Positions 10,154-19,238 of a DNA stretch of 64,000 nucleotides are shown in pieces (position 1 is the first letter of the stretch; every line of letters starts with the position of its first letter). The notes below the pieces were generated by a model that worked only from the letters and a program-made list of their open reading frames with translations, did no database searches and was not told where the DNA came from. This stretch comes from Nitrospira sp. Lineage in GTDB: Bacteria > Nitrospirota > Nitrospiria > Nitrospirales > Nitrospiraceae. The translations under genes and the position numbers were made by a program. Location: positions 2,129,501 to 2,193,500 of the forward strand of contig BQWY01000001.1 of assembly GCA_036984305.1 (NCBI GenBank). Direction: 5' to 3'.

Positions 10154-11347
10154 ATGCCCGATTCGAATTCGGCTCACTATATCGCGACACCTGACGAACT
10201 GACGAGGCTGTGCGATCGACTGCGCACCGCGTCCCGCATCGCCGTCGATACCGAGTTCATCGGTGAGGACACGTTTGTACCCAGGCTGGAGTTAATCCAG
10301 GTCAGTACGGGCGATCACCACGCCGTATTGGATTTTCCAGCCCTGCAGGGAGCCGAGCCACTACAGCGTTTTTGGGAGTTGCTTGCTTCAGGCGACATCG
10401 AAAAGGTCGTGCACGCCGGACGCCAGGATCTGGAGATCTTTGCCGCCCATACCGGCGGCATTCCTCGACCATTTTTCGACACGCAAATCGCCGCTGCGAT
10501 GGTCGGGCACGGTGCACAAATTGCCTACGCCAATTTAGTGCAGCGAGTCCATGGGACGCGACTGGCTAAATCGCATACCTTTACGAACTGGAGTCAGCGC
10601 CCATTGTCCCCGGAGCAGGTAGCCTATGCCTTGGAGGACGTTCAATATCTTTTGGGCATTCACGATCATCTGCTCGAGCGCCTCTCGCGATTGGGGCGGC
10701 TCGAGTGGGCAGCCGAAGAATTCCGGCGCCTGGAAAACGCCGTCGTGGAGAAGGAACGTGGCACGCAAGAACGGTATCAACGCATTCGAGGATGGGAGAA
10801 CCTGAAACCGCGTCAGGTCGCCGTCCTCCGTGCCTTGTCGACGTGGCGCGAGACGGAAGCCCGCCGTCGCAATGTGCCCCGTGGGCGGATCATGCGCGAC
10901 GAAGTTCTCCTGCAGCTGGCACGGCAGCACGCCACCAATATCTCGGATCTCAAAGGGATGAGAGGATTGCACCCAGGTGAAGTGGACCGCAACGGGGAGA
11001 CGCTTGTGGCGATTATTCGCGAGGCGCTCGCATTGCCGCGATCCGAGTGGCCGGAAGTTCCGTCGGAGCGCCGTTCTGAACCTGAATCGGCCGGTCAACT
11101 CGAACTGCTTCAAGCAGTGCTGAAAGCGCGGGCGGCAGAAGTGGGTATCGCTCCGACCCTGCTCGCCACCACGAGTGACCTGCAGAAGCTTGTGGAGGCG
11201 CCGTCGACCGGTGACACGACCATTCCCGTCTTGGACGGTTGGCGTCGCACGCTCGTCGGAGATCTGTTGCTGTCGGTGATCCAAGGTCGGCTGATCGTGG
11301 GATTCGATCCTGTCTCCAACCGACTGACGTGGACGCCGTCGGATTAA
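10154..11347 (+). CDS. rnd: Ribonuclease D
   Basis: About 397 residues. It has a DEDDy 3'-5' exonuclease domain in the N-terminal half: motif I AVDTEFIGEDTF, motif II VHAGRQDLEIF, motif III YALEDVQYL with the Asp and Tyr. An HRDC-like domain follows from about 210 (LRALSTWRETEARRRN, ISDLKGMRGLHPGEV). RNase D trims tRNA 3' ends and other structured RNA. The start at 10154 lies just after the J-domain gene stop; an earlier in-frame ATG at 10106 would overlap that gene. The stop codon overlaps the stop of the convergent arsC-like gene by a few bases (TTAA at 11344-11347), so the genes end tail to tail with no gap. Confidence 0.9.
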   Translation: MPDSNSAHYIATPDELTRLCDRLRTASRIAVDTEFIGEDTFVPRLELIQVSTGDHHAVLDFPALQGAEPLQRFWELLASGDIEKVVHAGRQDLEIFAAHTGGIPRPFFDTQIAAAMVGHGAQIAYANLVQRVHGTRLAKSHTFTNWSQRPLSPEQVAYALEDVQYLLGIHDHLLERLSRLGRLEWAAEEFRRLENAVVEKERGTQERYQRIRGWENLKPRQVAVLRALSTWRETEARRRNVPRGRIMRDEVLLQLARQHATNISDLKGMRGLHPGEVDRNGETLVAIIREALALPRSEWPEVPSERRSEPESAGQLELLQAVLKARAAEVGIAPTLLATTSDLQKLVEAPSTGDTTIPVLDGWRRTLVGDLLLSVIQGRLIVGFDPVSNRLTWTPSD

Positions 11348-11694
11348 AGCAGGTCCTTCACGCGTTCCGCGGGCCGCGCCAGGACCACACGATCGCCCTT
11401 CCGAACAAGAGGTCGCTGGATCAAGTCCGGGTGCTTGACCATCAAGGCAATGAGTTCGTCGTCCGAGAGCGTTTTTTCCCCAAGTTTGAGTCCCGTATAC
11501 AGTTCTTCCTTGGTTCTCAAAACCTCCCGAGGCGATAGCCCCGCTTTGCTTAGCAAGTCCTTCAGCTGTGCGGCGGTCAGTGGCGCTTTGTAATAGTCGA
11601 CTGTGTCAACGTCGGCCCCTTCTTCCTTGAGTATCTGCACCGCGTGACGGCACGTGGAGCAGGTCGGCTTGTGATACACGGTAATGGTGGACAC
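11344..11694 (-). CDS. ArsC/Spx-family thioredoxin-fold reductase
   Basis: 116 residues from GTG 11694, which has AAAGGAG eight bases upstream. The N-terminus ITVYHKPTCSTCRHAV carries the CxxC of this family, and the C-terminus has the ArsC-like RPLVRKGDRVVLARP. Family members are glutaredoxin-linked arsenate reductases or Spx-type regulators; the C-terminal Arg spacing looks more ArsC-like, but there are no ars genes nearby, so arsenate as substrate is uncertain. It diverges from the zinc-ribbon gene at 11809 across about 115 bases. An upstream in-frame extension exists but lacks a ribosome site and is not family-like. Confidence 0.85.
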   Translation of the reverse strand: MSTITVYHKPTCSTCRHAVQILKEEGADVDTVDYYKAPLTAAQLKDLLSKAGLSPREVLRTKEELYTGLKLGEKTLSDDELIALMVKHPDLIQRPLVRKGDRVVLARPAERVKDLL

Positions 11695-11808
11695 GAAATC
11701 ACTCCTTTCCAAGGTATTGTCGAGCCTCTTGACGAGTCGAAGGTCGCTGTTACATTCTTCACGTGATAACCAGCCGCGAGATCGGCTGAAAGGGCGAAAG
11801 GATTGATC

Positions 11809-12189
11809 ATGTCCACTGTCGGCACCAGTTCCACCGGGAGTTTTGCGGTCGCGACCCACAGTATGCGTACACTTCGTGACCTGCGGACCAAACGAAAGGG
11901 CCAGCCCGTCTATGTGCTCGGACATCTTGAAAACCGAAAGGGGACCGAGGCGACGTTCGAATTGTTCAACGTGCGGCTCGGTGTCGTCAAGTTCGAAGAT
12001 GGCGAAACGGTAGGTTACGACCCTGGCGAGTTGCTATTACCTACGGAAATCGATGAGAAAGGTGTGGCGTATTTCGAAATTCGAACGTGCGCGGCGTGTC
12101 AGCAACCCTTTGTGCTGACGTCAGAAGAGTATAACGCCGATGTCGAACCCACCACGTGCCCGGCCTGCACTACACTTAGCATGGCGTAA
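11809..12189 (+). CDS. Small zinc-ribbon protein of unknown function
   Basis: 126 residues. I do not recognise the family. The middle (YVLGHLENRKGTEATFELFNVRLGVVKFEDGE) looks like a small beta domain, and the C-terminus holds two CxxC pairs (CAACQQPF and CPAC) spaced like a treble-clef or zinc ribbon. The ATG at 11809 follows AAAGG by about eight bases; a TTG two codons earlier is less likely. It diverges from the ArsC/Spx-like gene, so the two could share a control region. Confidence 0.65.
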   Translation: MSTVGTSSTGSFAVATHSMRTLRDLRTKRKGQPVYVLGHLENRKGTEATFELFNVRLGVVKFEDGETVGYDPGELLLPTEIDEKGVAYFEIRTCAACQQPFVLTSEEYNADVEPTTCPACTTLSMA

Positions 12190-12240
12190 GACCGCGCATC
12201 TGATTCAAAATTCGAAACCAAGCTTCGCAGGAAGAACCGC

Positions 12241-12657
12241 TCAGTCCACCAGAGGTGCCACTTCCACCGCTTTTTTGATCAGGCAGTCGCCCGCGATCGA
12301 TTGCAAGCTCATGGGCAGCATGCTGGCATCCAGTGCCCTGACCCCAAGCACTTGATAACCGTCCGCCACCCGTTTGACGTCGATCCTGAGCGAATGGCAA
12401 ATTTCCAGGTTTCGCCAGATGGTGTTGTTCAAGAGGGATTCAATCGGCATCAACTTGGTCTCGCTCACACCGCCTTCGTCGGCCACCTGCGCCGTGACGA
12501 CGCTGCGATCCTTCGGAACTTCCGTCACCACCGCAAAGACAAAGGGTGTGCCATCAACTCCCATTTGCGCAGCCGGGGTCCCCAGAGGCCAGGTTCCAAG
12601 CCCCAGTAGCAAGACCAAGCACACTCGAAAGACTATCCTGATCACGCTTGGCTCCAT
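12241..12657 (-). CDS. Secreted protein of unknown function
   Basis: 138 residues from the ATG at 12657. A typical signal sequence (VFRVCLVLLLGLGTW, cut after TPAAQ) is followed by a mature part of about 105 residues with alternating beta-like segments and two Cys residues (ICHSL, GDCLI) that could pair in the periplasm. I do not recognise a family. A longer in-frame extension upstream has no signal-like start. It lies downstream of a possible small membrane protein on the same strand. Confidence 0.6.
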   Translation of the reverse strand: MEPSVIRIVFRVCLVLLLGLGTWPLGTPAAQMGVDGTPFVFAVVTEVPKDRSVVTAQVADEGGVSETKLMPIESLLNNTIWRNLEICHSLRIDVKRVADGYQVLGVRALDASMLPMSLQSIAGDCLIKKAVEVAPLVD

Positions 12658-12664
12658 GACGGAC

Positions 12665-12931
12665 TTACGGGTAAGTTTCCGGCGAAACAGGACGTACGTC
12701 TTTATTCTGCAATCCATGTTCGGAGGGGGCGAAATTTTCGACGGGGGACGGCCCGCCGTGCCCAATTGCGCTGTTCCCGATCCTCTTTTGTCCGGGAGCC
12801 GATGATGGCGGGTGGTTTGAGATCGCAACCTCATCCTTGGAAGACCGCGAGATGACCGCGGCAGTGACCACGGCGATCATGAGAAGCACAGCTCCTGCGA
12901 GCACAATTATACGCGCCACCGTTCCTCCCAC
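12665..12931 (-). CDS. Possible small single-pass membrane protein
   Basis: Up to 88 residues. The first about 28 form one strongly hydrophobic helix (ARIIVLAGAVLLMIAVVTAA) and the rest is Ser/Pro-rich and polar. A GTG start at 12931 or the in-frame GTG at 12919 is possible; GGGAGG lies between them and would serve the second. It ends eight bases before the secreted protein on the same strand. There is no family evidence, so it could be chance coding. Bases 12932-13130 hold no other gene. Confidence 0.4.
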   Translation of the reverse strand: MGGTVARIIVLAGAVLLMIAVVTAAVISRSSKDEVAISNHPPSSAPGQKRIGNSAIGHGGPSPVENFAPSEHGLQNKDVRPVSPETYP

Positions 12932-13130
12932 GCAGTTACACGGATCTTGTTTCAGTATGCCAACCCCAATTAGAACAATGCAAGGCAGGTACTTTCTGCA
13001 CGTGCCGCTGAGACCGGCAGTGATAGCCCATCTCGACGCTCGACAGATGAACCAATTCAGGCGACAATGATCTGATTTGGGCGTCGAGCAGCCATCGTCG
13101 CCCAGGCAATAACTGGGGAGATAATCCGCT

Positions 13131-14264
13131 ATGCCTCACGACTTCATGCCCGGTCTCGCCGGAGTCCCCGCCGCCGCGTCATCCATCAGCGATGTCGATG
13201 GACAACACGGTGTGTTGGAATACCGCGGCATACGGGTCGAAGAACTCTGCGCCCACTCTTCTTATCTCGAAACAGCCTACTTGTTGCTGTTTAATCGACT
13301 GCCCACGAAGGCTGAATTCGCGCGCTGGACAGGCGATATCATGCATCATCGCCGGATCAAGTTCCGCATCATCGACCTTCTGAAGTGCTTACCCGAACAT
13401 GGTCATCCGATGGATGCTCTCCAGGCGGCTGTGGCGGCACTGGGAATGTTTTATCCCGGGCGCAAGGTAGATGACACCGATAACAATTACTGGTCCGCTG
13501 TGCGGCTTGTCGCAAAATTGCCGACGATCGTCGCCGCCTGGGCTCGACTCCGGCATGGTGACGACCCGGTGCCACCACGTGACGACTTGGGATTCAGTGA
13601 CAACTTCATGTACATGTTGACCGAGCGTCTGCCTCATCCGCTCTGGTCCGAGATCTTCGACGACTGCCTGATCCTGCACGCTGAGCACACGATGAATGCC
13701 TCCACATTCACCGGTCTGGTCACCGCCTCCACATTGGCTGACCCGTATACCGTGGTCGCCTCCTCCATAGGCGCCCTAAAAGGCCCTCTGCATGGCGGAG
13801 CCAATGAAGAGGTGGTCTTGATGCTGAAGGCCATTGGCAGTCCGGCGGGGGTTCGCCCCTATATCGAGGCATTACTCCGAGACAGGAAAAAACTCATGGG
13901 GTTCGGCCACCGCGTCTACAAGGTGAAAGATCCACGGGCAACCGTCTTGCAGACTCTCTGCCAACGGTTATTCGAGGAATGCGGGACCTCACCCCTGTAC
14001 GACACCGCAGTGGAAGTCGAGCGCGTAGCCGGCGAGTTGCTGCAAGGGAAGGGTCTCCATCCTAACGTCGATTTCTACTCGGGGGTTGTCTATGACAAAA
14101 TGGGCATAAGCACCGACCTGTTTACGCCCCTCTTTGCAATGGCCCGCGTGTCGGGCTGGTTGGCTCATTGGATGGAACAACTCCGCGAGAACAAGCTTTT
14201 CCGGCCCGACCAGGTCTATGCGGGCGAGCACAATCGCCCCTACGTACCGATGACGCAGCGATAG
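13131..14264 (+). CDS. gltA: Citrate synthase
   Basis: 377 residues, the length of the short bacterial citrate synthases. Key motifs are HAEHTMNASTFTGLV (catalytic His region), GALKGPLHGGANEEV (second catalytic His) and FGHRVYKVKDPRA, and the late Asp region NVDFYSGVVYDKMGI. It condenses oxaloacetate and acetyl-CoA to citrate, entering the TCA cycle. The ATG at 13131 follows GGGGAGATAATCCGCT, an acceptable site. Malic enzyme and fumarase lie within a few kilobases on the same strand but not in one operon. Members of this family include methylcitrate synthases; without prp genes nearby citrate synthase is the better call. Confidence 0.9.
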   Translation: MPHDFMPGLAGVPAAASSISDVDGQHGVLEYRGIRVEELCAHSSYLETAYLLLFNRLPTKAEFARWTGDIMHHRRIKFRIIDLLKCLPEHGHPMDALQAAVAALGMFYPGRKVDDTDNNYWSAVRLVAKLPTIVAAWARLRHGDDPVPPRDDLGFSDNFMYMLTERLPHPLWSEIFDDCLILHAEHTMNASTFTGLVTASTLADPYTVVASSIGALKGPLHGGANEEVVLMLKAIGSPAGVRPYIEALLRDRKKLMGFGHRVYKVKDPRATVLQTLCQRLFEECGTSPLYDTAVEVERVAGELLQGKGLHPNVDFYSGVVYDKMGISTDLFTPLFAMARVSGWLAHWMEQLRENKLFRPDQVYAGEHNRPYVPMTQR

Positions 14265-14390
14265 TCCGTACATCCCCCCTTGACTCCGCGATAGGCCGGG
14301 TTATCTAAAAGTCAGAAAGTTGAGCGGGCGCCGCGCCGGTATCAGTAGCAGTTGCTAAACCACAATTAGGAAAGAAGAAGGAGGTCTACC

Positions 14391-14837
14391 ATGACACTCG
14401 TACGGTGGGATCCGTTTCGTGAACTTGAGGAAATGTCTGATCGACTCAACCGGGTGTTTGCCCGCCCTGCGGCACGTCCGTCGGGGAAGGAAACGCTGAC
14501 CGTGGCCGATTGGATTCCGACGGTCGATATCAGCGAAACTGATGGCGAATATCTTATTAAGGCAGAGTTACCGGAAGTGAAAAAGGAAGACGTCAAGGTA
14601 TCCGTGGAGGACGGCGTCCTTACGATTCAGGGTGAACGCCGCCAGGAGAAGGAAGAAAAGGGGAGGAAATTCCACAGGGTGGAACGCTCCTATGGAAGTT
14701 TCGTGCGAAGCTTTACGCTCCCCGAATCGGTGGATGAGGGAGCCGTGAAGGCAGAGTACAAGGACGGGATTCTCAACCTGCACCTCCCGAAGACCGAGAA
14801 GGTGAAGCCGAAGGCGATCGACGTCAAGGTCGCATAA
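14391..14837 (+). CDS. Small heat shock protein (Hsp20/alpha-crystallin)
   Basis: 148 residues. The N-terminus is the usual LVRWDPFRELEEMSDRLNRVF, and residues about 40-140 form the alpha-crystallin domain (WIPTVDISETDGEYLIKAELPEV, GVLTIQGERRQE, SFTLPESVD, YKDGILNLHLPK) followed by a short charged tail. It holds unfolding proteins in a refoldable state. AAGAAGGAGG seven bases before the ATG is a strong ribosome site. A GC-rich hairpin lies just downstream. Confidence 0.95.
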   Translation: MTLVRWDPFRELEEMSDRLNRVFARPAARPSGKETLTVADWIPTVDISETDGEYLIKAELPEVKKEDVKVSVEDGVLTIQGERRQEKEEKGRKFHRVERSYGSFVRSFTLPESVDEGAVKAEYKDGILNLHLPKTEKVKPKAIDVKVA

Positions 14838-14867
14838 TCGCCACATCTCGTCCGTAGACAGAAGATA

Positions 14868-14894
14868 CGACGGCCTGCCACATGCGGGCCGTCG
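14868..14894 (+). terminator. Hairpin after hsp20
   Basis: CGACGGCC at 14868-14875 pairs with GGCCGTCG at 14887-14894 around an 11-base loop, about 30 bases after the hsp20 stop. A T-run is absent, so termination strength is uncertain. Confidence 0.6.
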
Positions 14895-15083
14895 CGTATA
14901 TCTCCCCCTAGCCCGAGCCGCTGCTGCCGCGAGGCATGCGGACTATCCAGCATCGAAATTACCGCATCAGCCGCTCCATCCGATTCAGACCGTCCACAAC
15001 CTCGGCAAGCTCTTGTGAAACGAATTCCGGGAAGTTTATCATGGCGCCCTTGCCAACTCGTTAGTTCACAGGGAGCTAAAACT

Positions 15084-16571
15084 ATGAAAACTGTTCGTCG
15101 CCGTGCACCCTTCCGGACTTCCGTCACATCGCACCGCTCCACCGGCAATGGAACGCTTCGGGTCACCACCCGAATCGAGCATGACACCATGGGCCAACTT
15201 GCAGTTCCTGCCGCCGCCTACTACGGCGTCCAGACCGCACGTGCGATCGAGAATTTCCCGATCAGCCCGCTGCGCATGCCTCGGTCCATCATTCGCGCAA
15301 TGGGATTGATCAAACGCGCGGCAGGCTCTGTCAATGCATCGCTCGGCCTCCTGCAAAAAAAATACGCTGATGCCATCCGACGCGCCGCGACGGAAGTGGC
15401 AGAGGGGCGGCTGGACGACGAGTTTCCCGTCGATATCTTTCAGACCGGCTCCGGAACCTCGACAAATATGAATGCCAACGAGGTCATTTCAAATCGCGCC
15501 ACTGAACTACTCGGCGGAAGGCGCGGCAGTAAGCTCGTCCACCCGAACGATCATGTCAACCTCGGGCAATCGAGCAACGATGTCATTCCCACGGCCATTC
15601 ACATTGCTGCCTCGGAAACCATCAAGACGCAACTCATCCCGTCGTTGACGCGATTGCACAGGGCGCTGATCCACAAAGCCCGTGAGTTCGATAAGGTCGT
15701 AAAAATCGGACGTACGCATTTGCAGGACGCGACCCCGGTGCGTCTCGGGCAGGAGTTCGGTGGCTACGCGCGGCAGATCGAATTGGGAATCCTACGAGCC
15801 CGGCGGGCACAGGAGACATTGTGCGAGGTCGCCCTGGGAGGAACGGCCGTCGGGACAGGTTTGAATTGTCATCCGAAGTTTGCAGCCAAGGTGATGGCCA
15901 TTATATCCAAAGAAACGGGGTGCTCCTTTAGAGAGGCCGCCAATCATTTCGAAGCTCAATCGGCTCAAGACTCTCTCGTGGAGGCGAGTGGGGAACTGCG
16001 AACCATTGCCGTGAGTCTCATGAAAATCGCCAACGACATGCGCTGGCTCGGTTCCGGGCCCAGATGTGGATTGGGGGAAATAAACCTCCCGGAAACGCAA
16101 CCCGGTTCCTCCATCATGCCGGGAAAGGTCAATCCTGTCATTGCTGAATCGGTCACCATGGTCTGCGCTCAGGTCATCGGCAACGACGTGACCGTGACCG
16201 TCGGGGGGCAAGCCGCTAATTTTGAGCTCATCGTGATGCTGCCGGTCATGGCCTACAATCTTCTTCAGTCGATCGAACTGCTCGCTTCTGCGTCCAATAA
16301 TTTTGCCGCGAAATGCATTGAAGGGATCAAGGCGAACGAGGAACGCTGTAAGGGGCTGATCGAGGAAAGCTTGGCAATGTGCACAGCTCTTGCCCCAGCT
16401 ATCGGATACGAAGCTGCTGCCAAGATCGCGAAGGACGCGTATCGATCCGGCAAGACCGTCCGAGAGATTGCGAGGACCCAACGCGTGCTGCCGGAAAAGC
16501 GCCTCGCCCAGCTCCTCGATCCCTGGCGAATGACCAAACCGGGTGGTCCAGTCGGCAGTGCAGGGGGGTAA
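15084..16571 (+). CDS. fumC: Fumarate hydratase class II
   Basis: 495 residues from ATG 15084, which has GGGAG eight bases upstream; an earlier in-frame ATG at 15015 adds a non-homologous tail. Family motifs: IFQTGSGTSTNMNANEV, VHPNDHVNLGQSSNDVIPTA, KIGRTHLQDATPVRLGQE and the signature GSSIMPGKVNPV. It interconverts fumarate and malate with no iron-sulphur cluster. The N-terminus carries about 30 extra basic residues before the usual start (TTRIEHDTMGQLAVP). The aspartase/fumarase families are close, but the sequence around GSSIMPGKVN and the overall match favour FumC. Confidence 0.9.
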   Translation: MKTVRRRAPFRTSVTSHRSTGNGTLRVTTRIEHDTMGQLAVPAAAYYGVQTARAIENFPISPLRMPRSIIRAMGLIKRAAGSVNASLGLLQKKYADAIRRAATEVAEGRLDDEFPVDIFQTGSGTSTNMNANEVISNRATELLGGRRGSKLVHPNDHVNLGQSSNDVIPTAIHIAASETIKTQLIPSLTRLHRALIHKAREFDKVVKIGRTHLQDATPVRLGQEFGGYARQIELGILRARRAQETLCEVALGGTAVGTGLNCHPKFAAKVMAIISKETGCSFREAANHFEAQSAQDSLVEASGELRTIAVSLMKIANDMRWLGSGPRCGLGEINLPETQPGSSIMPGKVNPVIAESVTMVCAQVIGNDVTVTVGGQAANFELIVMLPVMAYNLLQSIELLASASNNFAAKCIEGIKANEERCKGLIEESLAMCTALAPAIGYEAAAKIAKDAYRSGKTVREIARTQRVLPEKRLAQLLDPWRMTKPGGPVGSAGG

Positions 16572-16749
16572 CAACGCTCCGTCGGCAGGGACGACGCTCG
16601 TCTTCGGTCGGGATGGCGCTTGGAACGGGTTGGCTGCCTACCGGGACAAATGCCCATCCAGCTTTGACAGCTGAAAAGCAGCTGTGCTAACGTCCGCGAA
16701 ACTATTGGGTTCTTGACATTTTTGATTCACTTTTCCCAGGACATATGGC

Positions 16750-18102
16750 ATGAGCGCACAGATCTCGCATGTGATTATTGTAGTCGGGGCTGGTCCCGCC
16801 GGACTGGCGGTCACCGCATCCTTGGCCAAGGCCGGGCATCAGGTGATCGTCCTGAATCGTGACATCAAATTCGGTGGCCTTGCAGAATATGGCATTTTCC
16901 CGTCCAAACTGAAGTTGCGCGGTGGCTTGAAGAAGCAGTATTGGGAACTGCTGCAACAGCCGAACGTCCACTATTTGGGGAACGTCACGGTCGGAAAGGA
17001 CAGGGACCTCTCCGTGGATGACGTGCGCGCACTGGGGGCCAGTGCCGTGGTGTTTTCAATCGGCGCGCAAGGCACAAAAGCCATCGGAGTCGAGGGCGAC
17101 AGCGCAAACGGTGTTTTTCATGCCAAGGACGTCGTGTATCACTTCAATCGACTTCCCGGATTTGGGGACCGCCCCTTTGACATGGGAAAGCATGTGGCCG
17201 TCATCGGCGCAGGGGACGTCATGGTCGACATCGCACATTGGCTGATTCGCTATAAGAAGGTGGACCGCGTGACCGCGATCGTGCGCCGAGGCCCGGCTGA
17301 GCGCAAATACAACCCGAAGGAAATCCGGGCGGTCTGTGCCAACATGGATCTGGAAGGGATCAAGAACGAGTTTGCCCGTATCAAGGAGCGCCTGATCGCC
17401 GTTGGGCAGAATCCCGACCAGATTTACCAGGATCTCACGGGCGAGTTCACCAAATGCGAGGCGACCGGCAGCCATTCCAAGATGGGATTCAGGTTTCTCG
17501 CCTCGCCGAAGCGCGTTCTGGTCGATGGCGCCAATCGCGTACGCGCGCTGGAAATGGAAGACAACAAGCTCGCTCCTAAAGGTGAAGACACCGCGGCGGT
17601 CGGCTTAAAGGAATATTACGAGTTTCCCTGCGACAGCGTGATCTTTGCCGTTGGCGACAAAGTGGATGAGAGCGTCGGGCTACCCTATAAAAACGGGGTG
17701 TTCGTCACCAATCCGAACAAGACAAGCAACGACCCGGATGACGCGCTGTTTCAAGCCTACGACGAAACCAGCGGCAAACCGCTGGATGGTATGTTTCTCG
17801 CCGGGTGGGCTAGGAAGGCCAGCGAGGGGCTCGTCGGTGTCGCCAAACGGGACGGGGATTGGTGCGCGGAGGTCGTCATGCGCTACCTCTCGACGCTCCC
17901 GAAGGGAAGCGATGCGAAAACCGTCAAGGACACGCTCATGGCGAAACTGACAGGACGCAAGAGTCGACCGGTTGATGTGAGCGGGCTGCGAGCACTCGAG
18001 ACAGCCGAGAAAGCCTTCAGGGGAACCGCAGATTGTATCGGCGACTTTAAGTACGTCAGCAATCAGGACATGCTGGGCTGTATCGACAAATCATCAGGGT
18101 AG
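16750..18102 (+). CDS. FAD/NAD(P)-dependent oxidoreductase, ferredoxin-NADP reductase (FprA/GltD) type
   Basis: 450 residues. The N-terminal FAD site is IIVVGAGPAGLAVTASLAKAG, followed by the GltD/adrenodoxin-reductase hallmark FGGLAEYGIFPSKLKLR. The NAD(P) site is VAVIGAGDVMVDIAHWL near residue 155, and the second FAD region GMFLAGWARKASEGLVGVAKRDG ends the core. These enzymes pass electrons between NAD(P)H and ferredoxin or a partner subunit. No partner lies next to it. The organism's likely use of ferredoxin-dependent 2-oxoacid enzymes makes ferredoxin the natural guess. No glutamate synthase large subunit is nearby. Confidence 0.75.
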   Translation: MSAQISHVIIVVGAGPAGLAVTASLAKAGHQVIVLNRDIKFGGLAEYGIFPSKLKLRGGLKKQYWELLQQPNVHYLGNVTVGKDRDLSVDDVRALGASAVVFSIGAQGTKAIGVEGDSANGVFHAKDVVYHFNRLPGFGDRPFDMGKHVAVIGAGDVMVDIAHWLIRYKKVDRVTAIVRRGPAERKYNPKEIRAVCANMDLEGIKNEFARIKERLIAVGQNPDQIYQDLTGEFTKCEATGSHSKMGFRFLASPKRVLVDGANRVRALEMEDNKLAPKGEDTAAVGLKEYYEFPCDSVIFAVGDKVDESVGLPYKNGVFVTNPNKTSNDPDDALFQAYDETSGKPLDGMFLAGWARKASEGLVGVAKRDGDWCAEVVMRYLSTLPKGSDAKTVKDTLMAKLTGRKSRPVDVSGLRALETAEKAFRGTADCIGDFKYVSNQDMLGCIDKSSG

Positions 18103-18118
18103 CGACGGGCTCGCTATC
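18098..18118. terminator. Shared hairpin between convergent genes
   Basis: TAGCGA (18100-18105) pairs with TCGCTA (18111-18116) around CGGGC, extended by weak flanking pairs. It spans the stops of the plus-strand reductase and minus-strand nadK, so it could end both transcripts. Confidence 0.4.
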
Positions 18119-18974
18119 CGTCTCCCCATTTCAGCTTCTCCCGTAACACTTCGTAGTAGCGGGTTTCCGGAAAGCGAATCAGCCTGGTTCGCTTGTCCAA
18201 TTGCCTGATCTCAATCGAATCGCCGTGCGATAAGGCGACTCCCACCTGTCCATCCATGGTCGCCATTGCGCCGTCGTCCTTGCTGGTCAGGGTGACTTCG
18301 ATTTCTGCATCCGCAGACACAATGAGGGGGCGATGTGTCAGTGTGTGAGGGCAAATCGGCGTCAGAATTAAACATTGGACGGCAGGATCGATAATGGGAC
18401 CTCCAGCGGACAACGAATAGGCGGTGGATCCCGTTGGCGTGCTGACGATCAGACCATCTCCCCGGAGATTGGTGACGAACTGACCCTGAATCGCAACGGT
18501 GACGTCGATCATCCGTGCGAGCGTGCCCTTGCTGATCACGACGTCATTCAGCACGACACCTTTGGTAACCGTCTCGCCATGCCGATGTACGTGCGTCCTC
18601 AGCATCAAGCGTTCGTCCACCACATAATCGTTCGCGAACACACGCTCGAGAGAAGGATAGAGGTTGTCCAACCGGACTTCGGTCAAGAAACCAAGTCCGC
18701 CCATGTTCACCCCTAGAATGAGAATGCCTCGCTCCACAGCGAGGCGGGCGGCGTTCAACATGGTCCCGTCGCCGCCAAGGACCAATAACACCTCGGCTTT
18801 CATCGCCAATTGCGTCTTCTGATATCCTCCGGATTCACCGAGCAGTTGCGTGGCGGTCGTATCCAACAGCGTCTCAATCTGTCGGGCGCGTAGCCAGGAG
18901 ACCACACTTTGCAAGGTGGATTGGATCTCAGGAAATTTGGGTTTGGTCAGAATGCCGATGCTTTTGCTTTTCAT
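18114..18974 (-). CDS. nadK: NAD kinase
   Basis: 286 residues. Hallmarks are VLVLGGDGTMLNAAR (GGDGT phosphate-binding motif), ILGVNMGGLGFLTEV and LRGDGLIVSTPTGSTAYSLSAGGP, all in the expected order. It phosphorylates NAD to NADP in the cytoplasm. The gene converges on the ferredoxin-reductase-like gene with a shared hairpin. The ATG at 18974 begins MKSKSIGILTKPK, typical of the family. The 264 bases up to clpC hold promoters at most; I see no gene there. Confidence 0.95.
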   Translation of the reverse strand: MKSKSIGILTKPKFPEIQSTLQSVVSWLRARQIETLLDTTATQLLGESGGYQKTQLAMKAEVLLVLGGDGTMLNAARLAVERGILILGVNMGGLGFLTEVRLDNLYPSLERVFANDYVVDERLMLRTHVHRHGETVTKGVVLNDVVISKGTLARMIDVTVAIQGQFVTNLRGDGLIVSTPTGSTAYSLSAGGPIIDPAVQCLILTPICPHTLTHRPLIVSADAEIEVTLTSKDDGAMATMDGQVGVALSHGDSIEIRQLDKRTRLIRFPETRYYEVLREKLKWGDG

Positions 18975-19238
18975 GAAGGTTGCTGCCCGAGGCGTTTGGG
19001 AAGGCCTCTGAAGAGCGGTGGATTGTATCGGTGAGCTTCCAAAGCTGTCAACGCGCGAGCACGTCGCCGCGAATCAATCGGGGTGCCCGAAACAGCGATG
19101 ACACGTCGGTAGATACTGCCCGTATCGGAATGGCTTCCAACCTTGACACTCGCTCGCCCCATAGTTAGAATTAGACGAGGTTTTTTCAGAGCTTGTGTGT
19201 AGCCGTTTCCTACCCGCGTACACCCACAAGGAGGCAGG